DNA from: Amphibalanus amphitrite
Taxonomy: Eukaryota; Arthropoda; Thecostraca; Balanomorpha; Balanidae
NCBI RefSeq assembly: GCF_019059575.1
Contig: NW_024882986.1
Location: forward strand, 86,679 to 150,678
Direction: 5' to 3'
Length of the DNA: 64,000 bases
The notes beneath the pieces were generated by a model. That model was not told the origin of the DNA. It did no database searches and saw nothing but the letters and a program-made list of their open reading frames with translations. Position 1 is the stretch's first letter; the number at the start of each line of letters is the position of its first letter. A program made the translations under genes and the position numbers. Positions 11,020 through 24,311 of this stretch are shown piece after piece.

Positions 11020-12535
11020 TAGCTAGAACAAGCTTCCGCAGCTTTGCTTTATGTTGCCAATGCTAATTAAAAGCAAATATCTAATGGTATAAAAGGCTGT
11101 CTTAATTAAAGCGATAGCAAGCAATAAATGTGCTGATATGACTGTGTGTTCCCAATTACACTATTCAAACCGTGCTAAATTGCTCCCGGCTCTCAGATTT
11201 CAGGAAGCACACTCGACAGGCGATAACATTATTCGACTCAGCTGGCTCAATCCCTGGAACGCCGAGAAAAATCATCACAATGGCGCCTTTATGCGCTATT
11301 GTAAGTGCATCGGCAACAGTGGACTTTTTCGTTGATAGCAGGGTTGCTGTCAGAGGGTACCAAATATATGAGACGCTTTGTTTGTTTATGGGTATACTTT
11401 AGGCATCTAACTTCAGGAGCATTGGAGGCAGAGTCAGTATCTAAGCGCCTTTGTCAGATTTCGCGAAGCTATCGCCAACACTTTCAGGCAGAATTTACGA
11501 GCATCAAAGGTCTACACTGTCAGAGCATCCTAGAAAATAAATATAAAAGACATTTCTCTTTCTGGTTAAATTCCATTTTCCATGATTGATTTTACATTGC
11601 TAAAAATGACTTCGCTGACGAAGAAGACCATTGTTCATATTCTTTGGGTTCTATGATCCATACCTACCATCTATGGGTAAGCAAGAATCTCAATGATAAA
11701 TACATACATATTCTTCATTACAAATAAACAAAGCTGTCTGCTGTAACTTATGAATGTTCTACTTCTTCCACACTATCGATCTAGAGAAAGATGTCAACTT
11801 TGAAACTCTGATTGTCGCTTTGTCCAATCCATACATGATTTTAAACGTCTCTGAAATTCGTGTGGAAATAGGGCCTCAAAATGGCCTCTCCCGGCCTCCC
11901 TCCAATTTCAACATCCATAAAATAACCCCACATCTTTCCTTCGTATATCTAGCGGTCCCCAATATCCCTACATCCCCACATCTGGATCCAAGGAGTGGAC
12001 TCCTCCCCTCCCACAACGCAACAACTGAAGTCAGCCCTCCGCGGCGGCCGCTGCGAGCAAGGTAAGTGCGCCGGCGGGCACAGGCGCTGTGCTGGGGCGA
12101 CCACAGTGAACCGGCTGGACGATCAATGACACGACAAGTGCCGCGCCGGCCCGTGCCAGCGGCGGGCACCGCCGCCGGGCCGGTATCAGCCGCCGCCCGG
12201 AGCCGCCCGGAGCCGCCTCCGGAGCCACCCGGAGCCGCCTCCGGAGCCACCCGGAGACGAGCCGCGGCAGCCCGGATGTTCTGCGGTGGGGACGCCGCCG
12301 GACAGACTGGCGACCGAATAATTTTGCCGTGCAGGCCGGCGGTCATATGTTGGCCCGGAGTAATTTATGTGAAGGTGAGGAGATGTGTGGCTTCAGGGAT
12401 TATCAGTATGGATGGGGAACGGAAGAAAACAGATCATGGTGAATGAATGGAGCGTGCGACTAAAATTTAATATAGAAGTTCAAAACGAGCGGTAGCTTAA
12501 TTTTGCCTTATTTATGATTTAATCGGCAGGCGGCC
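11020..12535. other. Unassigned; GC-rich island near 12030-12320
   Basis: Short frames without recognised domains. About 12030-12320 is very GC-rich with degenerate CCGGAGCCGCC-type repeats, and the proline/alanine/arginine frames there look compositional. A host CpG-island promoter is possible but unsupported. Confidence 0.4.
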
Positions 12536-12539
12536 TTAA

Positions 12540-13453
12540 CCCGCGAGTTGCTGGGGGGGGGCGTTAAACGCCCCCACTTTTTTCGCCGGGCCATAGCATA
12601 AAAACGGCGCGCCGCAGGCGCGCCAAATTTTGGGTACCTGTAGGGAATTGATTGAAGTTTATTGTGACAAAGTTTCAAAAAAATTGTTTGGAAAATTTTT
12701 GAGATATCTAGGTTTTAGTGACGTCATGATTTCTGAGTTTTCGACCAAAAACGGCATATGTTCAAAAAATCATATAAAATCACAGAATAAACAAACAGAC
12801 ATGCCGTAAACGCCATTAGACTGCCAATTCCATGGTCAATCAAATGGCTATCTTCGATTATTGATTATCGTTCCGCATTTTCCATAATCTTGAACTGAAT
12901 CTTGGCAATTTTTCGTGACTACTTCACGACCATGATACATGAATTTATTAAATTGAACTTTTTGAGCCAAAAACGTACACATATAATAAAATGAATGTCA
13001 CCATCGTGTTCTACGCCCCAAATTACCTATAAAACATGTGTCACAGGCTGCAAATATCAGTTTTGATTTTCGGGGATATGTGCCTACCCGGTTGACCTGA
13101 CCTTGACCCTGACCTATGCTTGACTGACCCCTGCATGGAGCTAACACTCTTGTAGGCCTTATAAGATGGATTGTGCACCGTATTGACAGAGTTTATGGCG
13201 AGAGGCGCCCATTGCGAAGTCCTGAAGTCCATGCTACTGAAAGCCCGATTTCAGGTGTTTGACCTGACCTTGACCCGACCTGTGACCTCAAAATTCAACT
13301 TTAAAGTACTCATCCGAAGCGTCTCGTCGCGCTCTTTCGTTTGCCGCCTCGTGCGTTTCGCTGCGCCTATTGGTTCTCGAGTTATCGGCTGGGGGCGTTT
13401 AACGCCCCCCCCCAGCAAACGGTGGGTGGCGAAATACCCCAGCAACTGCCGGG
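12540..13453. mobile_element. TTAA-MITE d (piggyBac-like), 914 bp
   Basis: Begins CCCGCGAGTTGCTGGGG and ends CAGCAACTGCCGGG, flanked by TTAA (12536-12539 and 13454-13457). Subterminal hairpins have CGTTAAACG and CGTTTAACG cores between G- and C-runs. A second GC palindrome with two GGCGCGCC halves lies near 12607. Its reverse-oriented sibling is MITE h (30489-32356, excluding an insertion). No coding frame. Confidence 0.88.
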
Positions 13454-13457
13454 TTAA

Positions 13458-14499
13458 TTCACGACGCTAACTCAGAACCCTCCAGCTATTGGGTTGTAAA
13501 GCTTAGTTAAGTCGTTGAGCAATAGGTGTGCGTGATATCAGCTATATGGCTGCAAGGCGTGGGCGAAGACGCTACTAAAAAAAGAGAAGATGTAAGAATA
13601 TCGATCTATGTAGAGTAATAGGCCAAATTAATGCTCTTTACTTGTATTGCACGAGACACGTGATTTATAGTCCAAACAGACCCAAATTGTTATAATCGCA
13701 CTTGTTTGCGTAATTGAAATAAATCTTTCAATCAATAAAAGGTTTTAGGCTGTGCATACATTACATATACCTAACTCACTTGAAAGTTCTCATCAGTCGA
13801 TTCATGCAGTGGAATAACTAATAAGAAAATCTATCGCGGAATTTTCATATCGAGTTTTCGGTGAATGTTCCACATGATATCACTTTGTACGATCTACTAT
13901 ACGTGCCGGAACATTTGATTCCAGCTAAGACTGAACAACACAATTTCTGCAGCTGATCTCTGATCAAAGAGAACTGACGAGCTGGCGGCGTGTCTCTGAC
14001 GGCTGCTATGCTATGAAAGGATTACCTGTTAGAGACAGACTGAGATTACTTAATTAGCAGCACTACATCGAAATTCAGCCGACCTCGCTTCATAAGGTAG
14101 CTTAACTGATCAATAAAGGATGTTACTGCGTTCTGGGATTGCCAGTCTGTGCTTAATTAACCACTTACGGCTCTTAACTGTAAATTGTGGCATTAAAGCA
14201 GCGTACATGTTGCATAAATGTGGACAATGCTTTGTCACGGTGGAGGAAAGGATTTCTCAGAAGAGGCAGACATTTAGAAAGCCAGTTTCTTTTTACTGAA
14301 TTCTAGCCTCATTTTCAAATGTCTACCTTTGTACAGAAGTGACAAAAAAAAAAAAACGGCGCAGAGATTGACAATTGTGATACTGTTCCAAGGTGAACAT
14401 TGTACAAAAAGCTGTTCACAGCTAGCCATCGCGTAAGTGACAGTTTTCAGCTTTTTTCACCTCAGCGTGAAACCTCAACGAGAAATTGCCCAGTCCATT
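13458..14499. other. Unassigned sequence
   Basis: No gene or element ends recognised. Short frames only, with a 12-A homopolymer near 14345. Confidence 0.45.
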
Positions 14500-15879
14500 T
14501 CAATAATTTTGGAAACTGCCAACGGCTAACTCGGGAACCAATAGAGCTACAGTTCCGCGGAAAAGCGCATTCGATAGCCTTTTTACAGACCTTTCTGAAC
14601 ATTGTCTCAGATTTGACCTCAGATCAACGATTTAGCCTCCAGAAGGCAAAAACTCTGAAAATAGCAATTTTCACGAACAAGTTTATCGGTAATAACGTTT
14701 GGCGCAGGAGAACAACGGTATTGATTTTGCCAGCATCGTGTTCCTCTCGTCGAGACGCGTTGAATGAACTATACTTCGACCTTGAAAGGTCATTTTGAAA
14801 ATTTAACCTCAGGTCAAGGTCATGACCTGACTGGAAAGGGTCATGTTGCATATCAGTCGATCCGTATCGTCGAGCTGAACACATCGTAGGTGTTTCCGTC
14901 GCTCTAGTATGTCTCTATCAAAATTTATTGTCAAAAACTGCTTTGGACTTTTCAAGACCTCAGCTCAGGGACATAAGGAGAAGTCACCACGGGTGCTATT
15001 TTTCGATTGATCTTGTCAAGTTTACAGTCTTGAATATGTTTCAACGCTAACTTGAGAGACATTGTAACAAATAGTAAGAAAATTAACCTCACTCTCAGAT
15101 TAGAAGAGTCAGACATTTCGTTTTTCTCACAGACAACCAACAAGTTTTTCTCACAGATTTTGTACCTATTGTCATTGTCTGTGAGAAAAACGTAACCTCA
15201 CTCTCATTCTATCTAAAAGTAAATTCCGGATTCGAAATAAAACAAACTTTTTGAGAAGCTTTCGGCATTGCGCCATCATCAGCTCTTTCGGCATTGCGCC
15301 AACTATCAGCCCGAATGCATATTTTCTCAAATGTTTGCGAATAAAACTCCAGAGCTGATGATGGCGCAATGCCGAAAGCTTCTCAAAAAGTTTGTTTTAT
15401 TTCGAATCCGGAATTTACTTTTAGATAGAATGAGAGTGAGGTTAATTTTCTTACTATTTGTCAAGTTTACCTGTAAATCGATGTTAGAGAGCGTTTGAAA
15501 TGACGTTCGTCCAGAAGAGTCTCTTTTCAACTTTCTCCCATTAACTTACGAGTATAATGGAGAGGTCGCAAAATTGACCTGACCTTAGGTCACCGATGAG
15601 ATATACATTTTGTACATACTGTTACTTGATCGCTGATAGTTTCAGGGCGATCATTCAGTCGGTGTAGCTATGACGAGGATTCAAACCTTTTCTGAGGTTA
15701 GGTTACTTGACGTGACCTGGTGACCTGACCTTGAAAGCCTTGGATCTGAAATAAGCACAAGATATGCGGAAAAGATGCATGAACAGGTGTATTAAAAACG
15801 GCGGAGCTCCGCAACGCCGTTTTTTAGATATCTGCGAAAACCGCAAATGGGTGTTAAAACACCCCCGGCCCGGCGCGGG
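14500..15879. mobile_element. TTAA-MITE e, degenerate, left end unresolved
   Basis: About 14500-14950 matches MITE g read in reverse. The right end runs through a GC hairpin, a G/C-run block and GGCCCGGCGCGGG ending at 15879, followed by TTTTAA. The expected left CCCGCG end is missing, so the copy is truncated or decayed. It holds AGGTCATGACCT at 14817-14828 and a large hairpin at 15193-15444. The left boundary is approximate. Confidence 0.6.
15193..15444. repeat. Hairpin with 94-bp arms and 64-bp spacer
   Basis: Left arm 15193-15286 (TAACCTCACTCTCATTC...) is repeated inverted at 15351-15444 with no mismatch seen. Further inverted matches (AAATAGTAAGAAAATTAACC near 15068 and its complement near 15441-15460) suggest a larger palindrome partly disrupted on the left. 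It lies inside MITE e. Confidence 0.85.
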
Positions 15880-16395
15880 TTTTAAAATTCTAAAAATATT
15901 AGCACTAACCAAATATCGAAACTATAACTATATACATATTTCATGGCTTTCACAGCCTAATGGCATTTTTGGCATGTGTGTACTTCTATTCTGTGTGTCT
16001 ATATGATTTTAAAAACATATGCTGCTTTTGCCCGAAAACTGAGCGGAACTATTTTCACAGATGCCCTGACAGTGTGTATATCGCTGGCGCTCGTTACTGC
16101 CAACATTTAAACATTATTTACATGCATACCCACTTTTCAGGTTTATCCGAGCCTGTTTGTTGTGCTCATGATTATCCTGACACGTTTATCGCAACATTTT
16201 TACCCGAACTTCACATAAATATCTCAGGATACATTGAAATAGCTACTTTCCGGCATTAATTGCTTGAGTGTGGTGGGGAGTCCCTGATGCACCATGCCTA
16301 CACATGGAGCCCCCTCTTAAGCCTCTAAGGTCTTAACGACGGCCTCTGAGGGCCCCATTGCGGCCTCTAAGGGACCCACGCAGACCTAAAAAAGT
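15880..16395. other. Unassigned; degenerate ~30-bp GGCCTCTGAGGGCCC repeats at right
   Basis: No gene recognised. About 16300-16394 has diverged repeats of the type ACGGCCTCTGAGGGCCCCA. Similar text recurs just beyond the hairpin element (about 17988-18012) and within element N3 (34560-34915). Confidence 0.5.
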
Positions 16396-17974
16396 AGGGT
16401 GACACAAAAAAACTGTCATCACCAAATTTCGAATAACTTCGGAAGTTTTATTCAGAGCATCACCAAACTTCGGCCACTTAACCCTATTCCTGGCGGGGGG
16501 GGCCTCAGGAGCCCCCCCTGAGGTTTTTTGGTTATATCTCCCAAACGCGTTGAGCTAGGAAGCTCAAATTTTCTGACTTTTCCTAAAAGGCTTCTACGCA
16601 ACATGTCTGAAAATTTTGAGTTGATCTGACCTCAGGTCAGGTCACCAGAGGCGGTTTGGTGACGCTACCTCAGAAAAGTTTGCAATCACGCCAGAGCTAG
16701 AGTTTTTGACCGATCAATTTCTTCTCTTCAGGGTTTAGTTAGGGTACCAGTATGTGCAATTTGTATATCTCGGAATTTTGATATCGGTGACCTAAGGTCA
16801 GGTCAATTTCGCGACCTCCCCATTATAAGTCAATGGGGGAAAAATCAACTCCCTGTTTTTACCACTAAAACGGGTCGGAATGGCCCCATATACCATACAT
16901 GACTTCATATACGATCAACCTTCACTACCTTGAGGTCTGTTTTGCTGTTGGGCAGCTGTGAGGTCATGTGACGTCATCAAAGGTCACCAAAGGTTTTTGG
17001 CCAATAACTCCGTACAGGAACAAGATACAGACGCGTGGATGGTCTCATTGTGTTCAGCTCGTCAAGACGCATCGAATGATATACATGATGACCTCGAGGT
17101 CACGTGACCTGAGGTCAACCTTTGACCTTGACCTTTCGAGGTCAACATATATATCATTCGATGCGGATTGACGAGAGGATCACGATGATGCCCTTAGTTT
17201 GTTCCTATCTTGACTAATTCGAAAGTTATTCGAGAAAAACTCTCTCCATATCTAGCTCCGCCATTTTGACTTTTTCGACCCCTGTGACGTCATCTTTGAC
17301 CTGACCTGAAAATGACCTTAGTAAAAATTGTAGATTTTGGCCGTGCGTATCCGATGTCGTTTATCGCTTGTCGCTATCTTGCTTCGTTCTCGAGATCTCA
17401 GGGGGGGGCCGAATCGGCCCCCCCCCCCCCGCCAGTTTCTTGTCCCGGCGGAGCCCGCCAGGAATAGGGTTAAGGTCACACCTATGTAGCATACATCCAC
17501 TAAGTTTCAAGTCTTCACTACGAATACTTTTAGTACAGTGTGTGTTTTACTGACGCTCCACAATGTGCTCCAGGTGAGCGCCACGGCGCTGCAGGGCGTA
17601 GGCACACTTGCATCCGGCGGGCAAAGTTGTCGATAACCCGATGGCTGTGCACTTTACAGAGTGCAGTGGCCTCTGGAGACAGTGCTCAGGGGGTGTGCTA
17701 CCCCTGAAACGTTATTCTTATCGGGTTATCGGCAACTTTGCCCGCCGGATGCAGGTGTGCCTACGCCCTGCAGCGCCGGGGCGCTCACCTGGAGCACATT
17801 GTGGAGCTTCCGTAAAACACACACTGTACTAAAAGTATTCGTAGTGAAGATTTGAAACTTGGTGGATGTCTGCTACATAGGTGTGACCTAAAGTGGCCGA
17901 AGTTTGGTGATGATCTGAATAAAACTTCCGAAGTTATTCGAATTTTGGTGATGACCGCTTTTTTTGTGTCACCC
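16396..17974. mobile_element. Long-hairpin (foldback-type) element interrupted by MITE f
   Basis: The left end AGGGTGACACAAAAAAA has its complement ending at 17974. The left arm (16396-16481 plus 17474-17642) pairs with the right arm (about 17720-17974) around a ~77-bp centre, so nearly the whole element is two inverted arms. MITE f sits in the left arm at a TTAA where the right arm reads TTTA in complement. No coding frame. The outer target duplication is unclear. Confidence 0.75.
16482..17469. mobile_element. TTAA-MITE f (piggyBac-like), 988 bp
   Basis: TIRs CCCTATTCCTGGCGGG and CCCGCCAGGAATAGGG, with TTAA at 16478-16481 and 17470-17473. It is almost identical to MITE b at 5599-6588; I saw only a few substitutions and G/C-run length changes. 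It carries the same CRE and E-box palindromes. The uninterrupted opposite arm of its host hairpin acts as an internal empty-site control. Confidence 0.92.
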
Positions 17975-17987
17975 TGTAGCACACTGG

Positions 17988-20900
17988 TTCTTGGGCCCCA
18001 CAGCGGCAAGGTGTGAGGTCCAAGGTGTACAGACCCCGCCGGACCTGGTCTGTATTGGTTTTCTAAACCAGTCCCGGCCGAGGGAGTGTGCCGGCATACG
18101 ACCCCCTCAAGATTTCGCCCCTAATTGTGAGCAAGAGCCTCGCGAAAAAAAAAAAATGACCGTTTGCACCGTTACAAGATGCAGTGACTTATACCCAATT
18201 TAAAGGTCTCGGGTCAACCGGTGACCTCTGAGGCCAGGTTAAGTGCCCCAAGAAACGGGTTCGGAAGCCCTATTCACAGAAAATAATGAAGTAAGGCAGA
18301 TTTATGCTGCATAAACGGCAGTTTTAAGTCCACCATTCGCTCTAGATGTGTCACTACTAAATACCCTCTATCAGTAATCCACCGAGAGGAGCACTGACCT
18401 TTGGCCGTCTGTCGCCCGCTGGTGACCACTGACCACTGGTGCGGCGGCACTGTCGTCGCTCCTCCTCCGTCTGCGTCGGCCCCGACGATGCCCGGGGCGG
18501 TTCGTCGGGGCCGACAGTGACAGAGCTTCCGGCGGCGCCACGCACGCGCCCTCCGCCCCGGCTCTCCGCAGGTGCTGCGAGTCGAGAAAAAGCCGCCGAA
18601 ACTAGACATGTTGGGTGAAATATTGCTGCAAGGAATGCAGAGACGAGAAGCAGATGGGCTGGACTTTCTCTCGGCTTTTCACTTTTTTGGTCAGCTCCAA
18701 CAATTTTTTTCTTCTAAGAAACAAAAAAACAAGATGATGAGCTTTGCTTTTAGCGGCACACATCACCCAGCTGTCGCTATAATGTGGCGGAAATGTATCT
18801 CGTTTTTCGCAGGTCGGCGGCGTTGTGCGTCCCTGGGCAGCCGTTGTGTGCCCTGGCAGTACCGAAGGCGGTGAGAATAGGCCGCGGCGGGCCCGGCCGG
18901 CCGCCTCAGTCGTCAGGTAATGAGGACTGGCGTCGGCCAAATGGAGGCGACGCGACCCGACTCACTCACGAGCCGGTCGACGGTGGTGGCGGGGCCGCCG
19001 GGCAGACTAGCATGCATACACAGCTGAAGAGAGGGGAAGAGGATATGGCGCAGGGGGATCGGAGGACGTGCGGCGGATGGTATGGAAATTAGATAATATC
19101 AGACGAGGAAGGTGCAAAAAGTAGCCAATAGCCGTTTTCACGACGGCCACCTGGTACACATTTGGTGCGTATCTGGTGCAGACTGGGTGCAGATTTGGTC
19201 AAATGTGTCTCTTAGTAGCTATCATCTAGGGTTGCACTTATTGCTTATATGCCTACTTTGTCATATTATCAGAGAGCGTCATCGATTAAAACACTGAAAT
19301 AAATTCATAAAATGAAGATATTTGCACTGTAAAAGAGATTAGGCGCAAATTTGGTCAAATTAGATGCATTCGCCGGACAGCCCGTCGTGAAAACGTCTAA
19401 CAAGAGGGGTAGTGGACAAAAACAAAAGTCACGATATAAATGATCTGCGAGGTGAAAGGGAGCCGCAGGCAATTACACTAGCCTGGGGATCAATGCTCGG
19501 CAGCATTTTTCAATGGGTTGAAAACGCAGCACTTTGCAGGCAAAATGAGTTTTAAATGCGTCTGATTTCAACTGCAATTAAATATTAGCAAATTCTTTGT
19601 AAAAAATATTGACGAGCTATGTGTCAAAACAAGGGTCTCGAAACAGTCACCAGGTTGTCAATGCTTCCGGTACCTACCACTTGACCAGTTACCGCTTAGT
19701 TAGCTTACAGGCTGAGAACTATCCAGATCGTTATGATCCGGTATTGTAATGATACCCTAGGTGTACCTTTGTTTTGAAGTGCTGAATTAACTATCAAGGT
19801 TGTTTGACGTTTGTTTTCGCCTCAATCCGAGACGAGGAAGACCCTCATCAAATTATTAGGTGAAAGCCAGCCTCAGGATGATCAAAATACTAGGGGTAGT
19901 TTTGTCATAGTAATCTGTGAAGGGTGAGGAACAAGCCGTAGCAATGCACTCGTCACTAAACCAGCCTGAGATTATTCGCCAGGTAGCTGCTGCGTTTCCC
20001 TACTTGCTGAATCATGTTAACAACTTTCCATTTCCAGACACTTTTACGGCAAATAAATTGTTGGGTTATTTGGAAGGTGAATGACAATTTTATTTCTATA
20101 AGTCAATACATTTGTATTTCCGATTGACCTAAAACTTTTTTTTTAATCGTTTGCGGTAGGTTTTTATTGTTCGCAATAAAGTTGCGCACCTGTGAATCCT
20201 TCACATAATGCGTTCCCGGCTTCCCGGCGCCAGTTGCGCTGTGCCGTGCCGCGTTCGGTCGGGGGTGCAAGCGTCTGTGAAGTGCGAGTGTTTATCACTG
20301 GTCAAACCTGTATCGTTTCCATTTGTGCAGTGTCTAGTTATGAAGAATTGCTTGCCGATATATGACCTGCAGTGATCGACGTTCTGATTCAATAACTTGC
20401 CATAAGCCATTATTCTCAACCAAATCGCGCAGAGACGTTTGTAAAGTTGTCGAGGGGGGGGGGGGGACAAGAGCGATTTTAAATGAATTGCTCTCCATGC
20501 AGTGCAATAGGACTTAGGTTTAATTTTTCGAAAGTTGTGGAGCCGCCCCCGGTGTCCGGCCTGGCCAACTCTCTCAAGAACCGACAGCTAACGGAACACT
20601 GAAGTTTCACTACGACGATTTCCGCCAAATTTATGAAGAAAAGGCAAGTGCAAGAAGTACAAAACTTCTCTTGGTAATCAAAACTGAGGTTTGGCAAATT
20701 CCAAACCCTAAGTCACTACAACTGTGGATATAAATAAGCTGGTTATTGACGGCCAAGCTCTGGCCAATCTGAGGTTCAGAGCTATCATCAAGTTCATGAG
20801 GCAGCTGCGGTTGGGTGGCTCACGGGCTCCATTGCATAGGCTCAGACAGGTACTCTACAAAATGTCTTCTGTGTTCTTAGGTTCAGATCTATCGATAGGT

Positions 20901-22660
20901 ATGTGCATGCTTCTGATTCGATTGATAACTGTAAACGGGCGCTGGAAGTGAAAGGTTCGCTTGATATACGAAAGGTGCATTGCAAGAAAGCACATTATTT
21001 CAGAAATACACTTTCATTTTATCTTGAGCGTTTTTGGAATGGGCCGGATGAATTCGTCATCAAACTGGTAAGGGATTTCGTTTGAAGACCACCGATATTT
21101 AATATTATGATGGTCTTCAAACGAATTTGCTGGCAAATTCGATGACTGGATTGGGCGGCGTAGGATCTGCTGGTCAACTGACTATGGGTTGATTAGGGCC
21201 TAGTTGGGCCCCTAGTTTTGACCTAGTTTGAGCTTCATTCGTTAAGTAGGAACAAGACGATGCTTCTTTTGACCATCGTCACTAAACAAGCCGCCCTCGT
21301 TTTGACATTGTTTTTCGTTATTATTGTTACTAGGTACTTTGTTATCATACACAGCATTAACGAGGACCTGCTTCCAAAACAAGGCAGAAACGCTCCAGAT
21401 ATTTTTGGGACGTGGTAAAAACTAACCGACACCTGGTAACTGTCATCTGACAAACACAAAACAAGCCAGGGGCTCGCAGCGTGTGTCAAAAGTAGGATGC
21501 AAAACTAGTCTGTACCCCCGACATTTAGCGTTGAGAATCATTTGACGAGGGGCTAGTCAATATTTTTTACAGTGAAGGGACAATTTTTAGAGCTCGTGTC
21601 ATGCGGATAGTCCTGCGGAATGGGATGAGAGAGGAAGGACAAGGGAATTACAAACACGAAAAGCCAAAGCCAAAATAAATAATTGCGGTAGGACAGCTAA
21701 GGTATAAAACAAGGTAAGAAAAGAACTGACAAGGAAAGGCGAGAAAGTGATATGCCTCGTCGCCGACAGCAGAAATTTATCCAGCACCTCCCTGGGAAAT
21801 CCTTTTTGCCGCCTCTCATTTCATTAGGGTCTCGTTGCGCGCGTTACTCGTTCGTCGATACGCCGTTGGCGGTCATCCGGTGGGAATCGGTCGGGCGGCT
21901 GTGGCGCGGCCCTGGTGTGGTCTGCTAACCCCTCGGGACGGGCAAAGGGACATCGAGGTGGGGAGAGCACGGGACTGCTGAGGGGAGAACAAGGTCGGTG
22001 ATTCGCCCAAAGACGCTCGTTTCCCGTGGGCACAGACTACCTAGAAGAGTGGCGTGCGTGCAGCTCGTATTGTCGCTAGTTTTTGCAGGTGTCTTTGTCA
22101 CCAGTCATACTGCCTGTCTAATGTCTTCTTTGTCAAGGTAGAGTCGTGTTCAGCGTCACTCATGTAGTTGTGCAATCGGTCTAAACGAATTGGGATAGAT
22201 CAGGCATTGCTGTACGAGGCTGACATGTTCTTTCCTATCCTTCCAGGTAATGCACTCTAGCCTTATTGTTGCCTATTTCAGGCTTTCCCATTCTTCTCCA
22301 AATCCCGATGTTTGTTTCTTTTCAAAGTTCTTCGTTCCAATTTGCTTAAGCTAACGTGCATTTTTATAGCCTCTGTTGTAAGTGGGCTGTGCTGTGCTGT
22401 TTGTGTCTCCGTATAGAGCATCCGTCTCCGTATTTATTTAGAATGGCGCCGTCCACATTCGGTTGACTTTCTCCATCCTCCGAAAGTAACAGCGTCCTTT
22501 TCCTATTTTCTTAGTAATCTCTGTCTCTCGTTCCCAACCAAACGGCTCACTTATGCATAGTATTCTTCTGGCGTCGGGATGTCTTTAATTTAACTGTTTT
22601 CCGTTCCCAGAAAAGGAATAGTTGGGAGTACGATAATAGTAGCCAAAAAGCAAGACTAAG
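17988..22660. other. 4.7 kb with no recognised gene
   Basis: GC-rich islands lie at about 18390-18580 and 18810-19010, with AT-balanced DNA between. Frames on both strands are short and without domains. A small 17-bp-arm hairpin is at 21077-21125 (TTCGTTTGAAGACC and its complement). A G-run follows about 20453. From about 22400 the sequence becomes T/C-rich, leading into the CTCCGT tract. Confidence 0.45.
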
Positions 22661-22664
22661 TATC

Positions 22665-23435
22665 CGCCTCCGTCTCCTCCCTTTCCCCGTGCCCGTCCTC
22701 GTTCCCGTCTCCGCGTGCGTCTCCGTCTCCGACCCCAGCTCTGTCTCCGTCCCTGTCCCCGTCTACGTCTCCGACCCCACCTCTGTCTCCGTTTCTGTCT
22801 CCATCCCCGTCTCCGCCTCCGTCTCCATTCCCTTCTCCGTCGCCGCCTTCGTCTCCGCCTCCGTCATCGTCTCCGTCACCGTCTCAGTCTCCACCTCCAT
22901 CTCCATCTTCATCTTCATCTTCATCTTCATCTTCATCTTCATCTCAATCTCAATCTCAATCTCCATCTCTATCTTCATCTCAATTTCTATCTCTATCTAC
23001 GTCTCCGTCTCCATCCCACTTCCGACTAGTTCGTCCCGTCTACGTCCCATCTCCGTCTCCGCCTCCGTCTCCGTTCCCCTCTCCGTCTCCGCCTCTGTAT
23101 TCGTCTCCGTCTCCATCTCCATCTCCGTCCCATCTCTGTCTCCGTCTCCGTCCCGTCTCCGTCCCCGGTCTCCGTCTCCGCCTCCGTCTCCGTCTCCGTC
23201 TCCGTTCCATATCTGTCTCCGTCTCCGTCCCGTCTCCGTTCCCGGTCTCCGTCTCCGTCTCCGTCTCCGTCTCCGTCTCCGCCTCCACCCCATCTCAGTC
23301 TCCATCTCCGTTCACGTCTCCGCCTCCTCCCCTCCTCCTCTCCGTCTCCGTCTCCGTCTCCGTTCCCGTTGCCGCCTCCTCCCCTCCCCCTCTCCGTCTC
23401 CGTCTCCGTCTCCGTCTCCGTTCCGTCCGTGCGCG
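22665..23435. repeat. CTCCGT / CATCTT hexamer microsatellite tract
   Basis: About 770 bp of variant hexamers: CCGTCT dominates, with an inner block of TCATCT/TCAATC (about 22895-22990) and further CCGTCT blocks. Long serine/valine/proline or arginine-rich frames on both strands result from the repeat and are not genes. Confidence 0.95.
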
Positions 23436-23439
23436 GCCA

Positions 23440-24303
23440 GCCGGCCGGTTATTGGTGAGCCGTGGGTGATGATTGCCCGCAGGGCTCGGTCCACGCGCCC
23501 TCATCGGCCCTTGGAGCGCAGTTATAGCCGGTCGGTAGCACCGCACGCCGCTGCCTGAGGCGAATAGATAAACGGCCCGTGCCCCCCCCCCTCCCTGCCC
23601 CTGGGTCCATCCCCCGGAGCCGGGTCATCACTGCCACGGCCGGAGACGTGTCGTCATGGACAGCGCGCACAGCTGCTGACGAGACGCTGCTCGGAATGTG
23701 GGGCGGCACGGACGGCGTCATCCGCTGGAGTTCGTACTCCCGAGCCAGTCGCGGTAATCTTTGGTCAGAGTTAGGTTACTCGGTGATTTCCTGACGATAT
23801 ATTGTCAACCGGTTCCATTGTGTGCAGTATAAGTAAGCCAATTTCAGTGGCTTTTAGGTGGTCGGTTTCAGTTGTCCAATTCAATTTGCTGACGTAGGAT
23901 TGAATTTCCGAGCACTGAGCTGTGTATCAGACAAATTTGTCGTCGGCTTTGCGTATCAAAGGGTAGGTAACAGCATCCGCCTTTATAATGGATTTTCAGC
24001 GGAAAACGGATGTGTGAGATCCCTCGACATTTAGAGTTATTTAGTGCTTGAATGTGATAGTTGGTGCGTCAGCCGCATACAACATTGCATGCAACTTTTG
24101 CTTATTGGCAAAACAGACAGAGTTCGCTTTTGGATGTCATTGGGATAAACCGTGCATGATACTTACGTCTCTACCGGCTCTGGCTCATTGATACTGGTGG
24201 TGTTTCCTGACTTTGGTGAGCAGCGAACGTAAAGAAGTGACTGTTTTGAAGTTACAGGCTGTCTTGCAGCTGAGCTCAAAATACGTTGGAGCACAGGTCG
24301 AGG
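23440..24303. other. Unassigned; GC-rich at left
   Basis: About 23440-23730 is GC-rich; the rest is unremarkable. No gene recognised. Confidence 0.4.
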
Positions 24304-24311
24304 GTTTATTG

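Noticed and set aside
22689..23558. 289-codon serine/valine/proline frame and antisense arginine or glutamate-rich frames
   Set aside because: Translation of CTCCGT/CATCTT hexamers; hexamer repeats stay open in several frames automatically.
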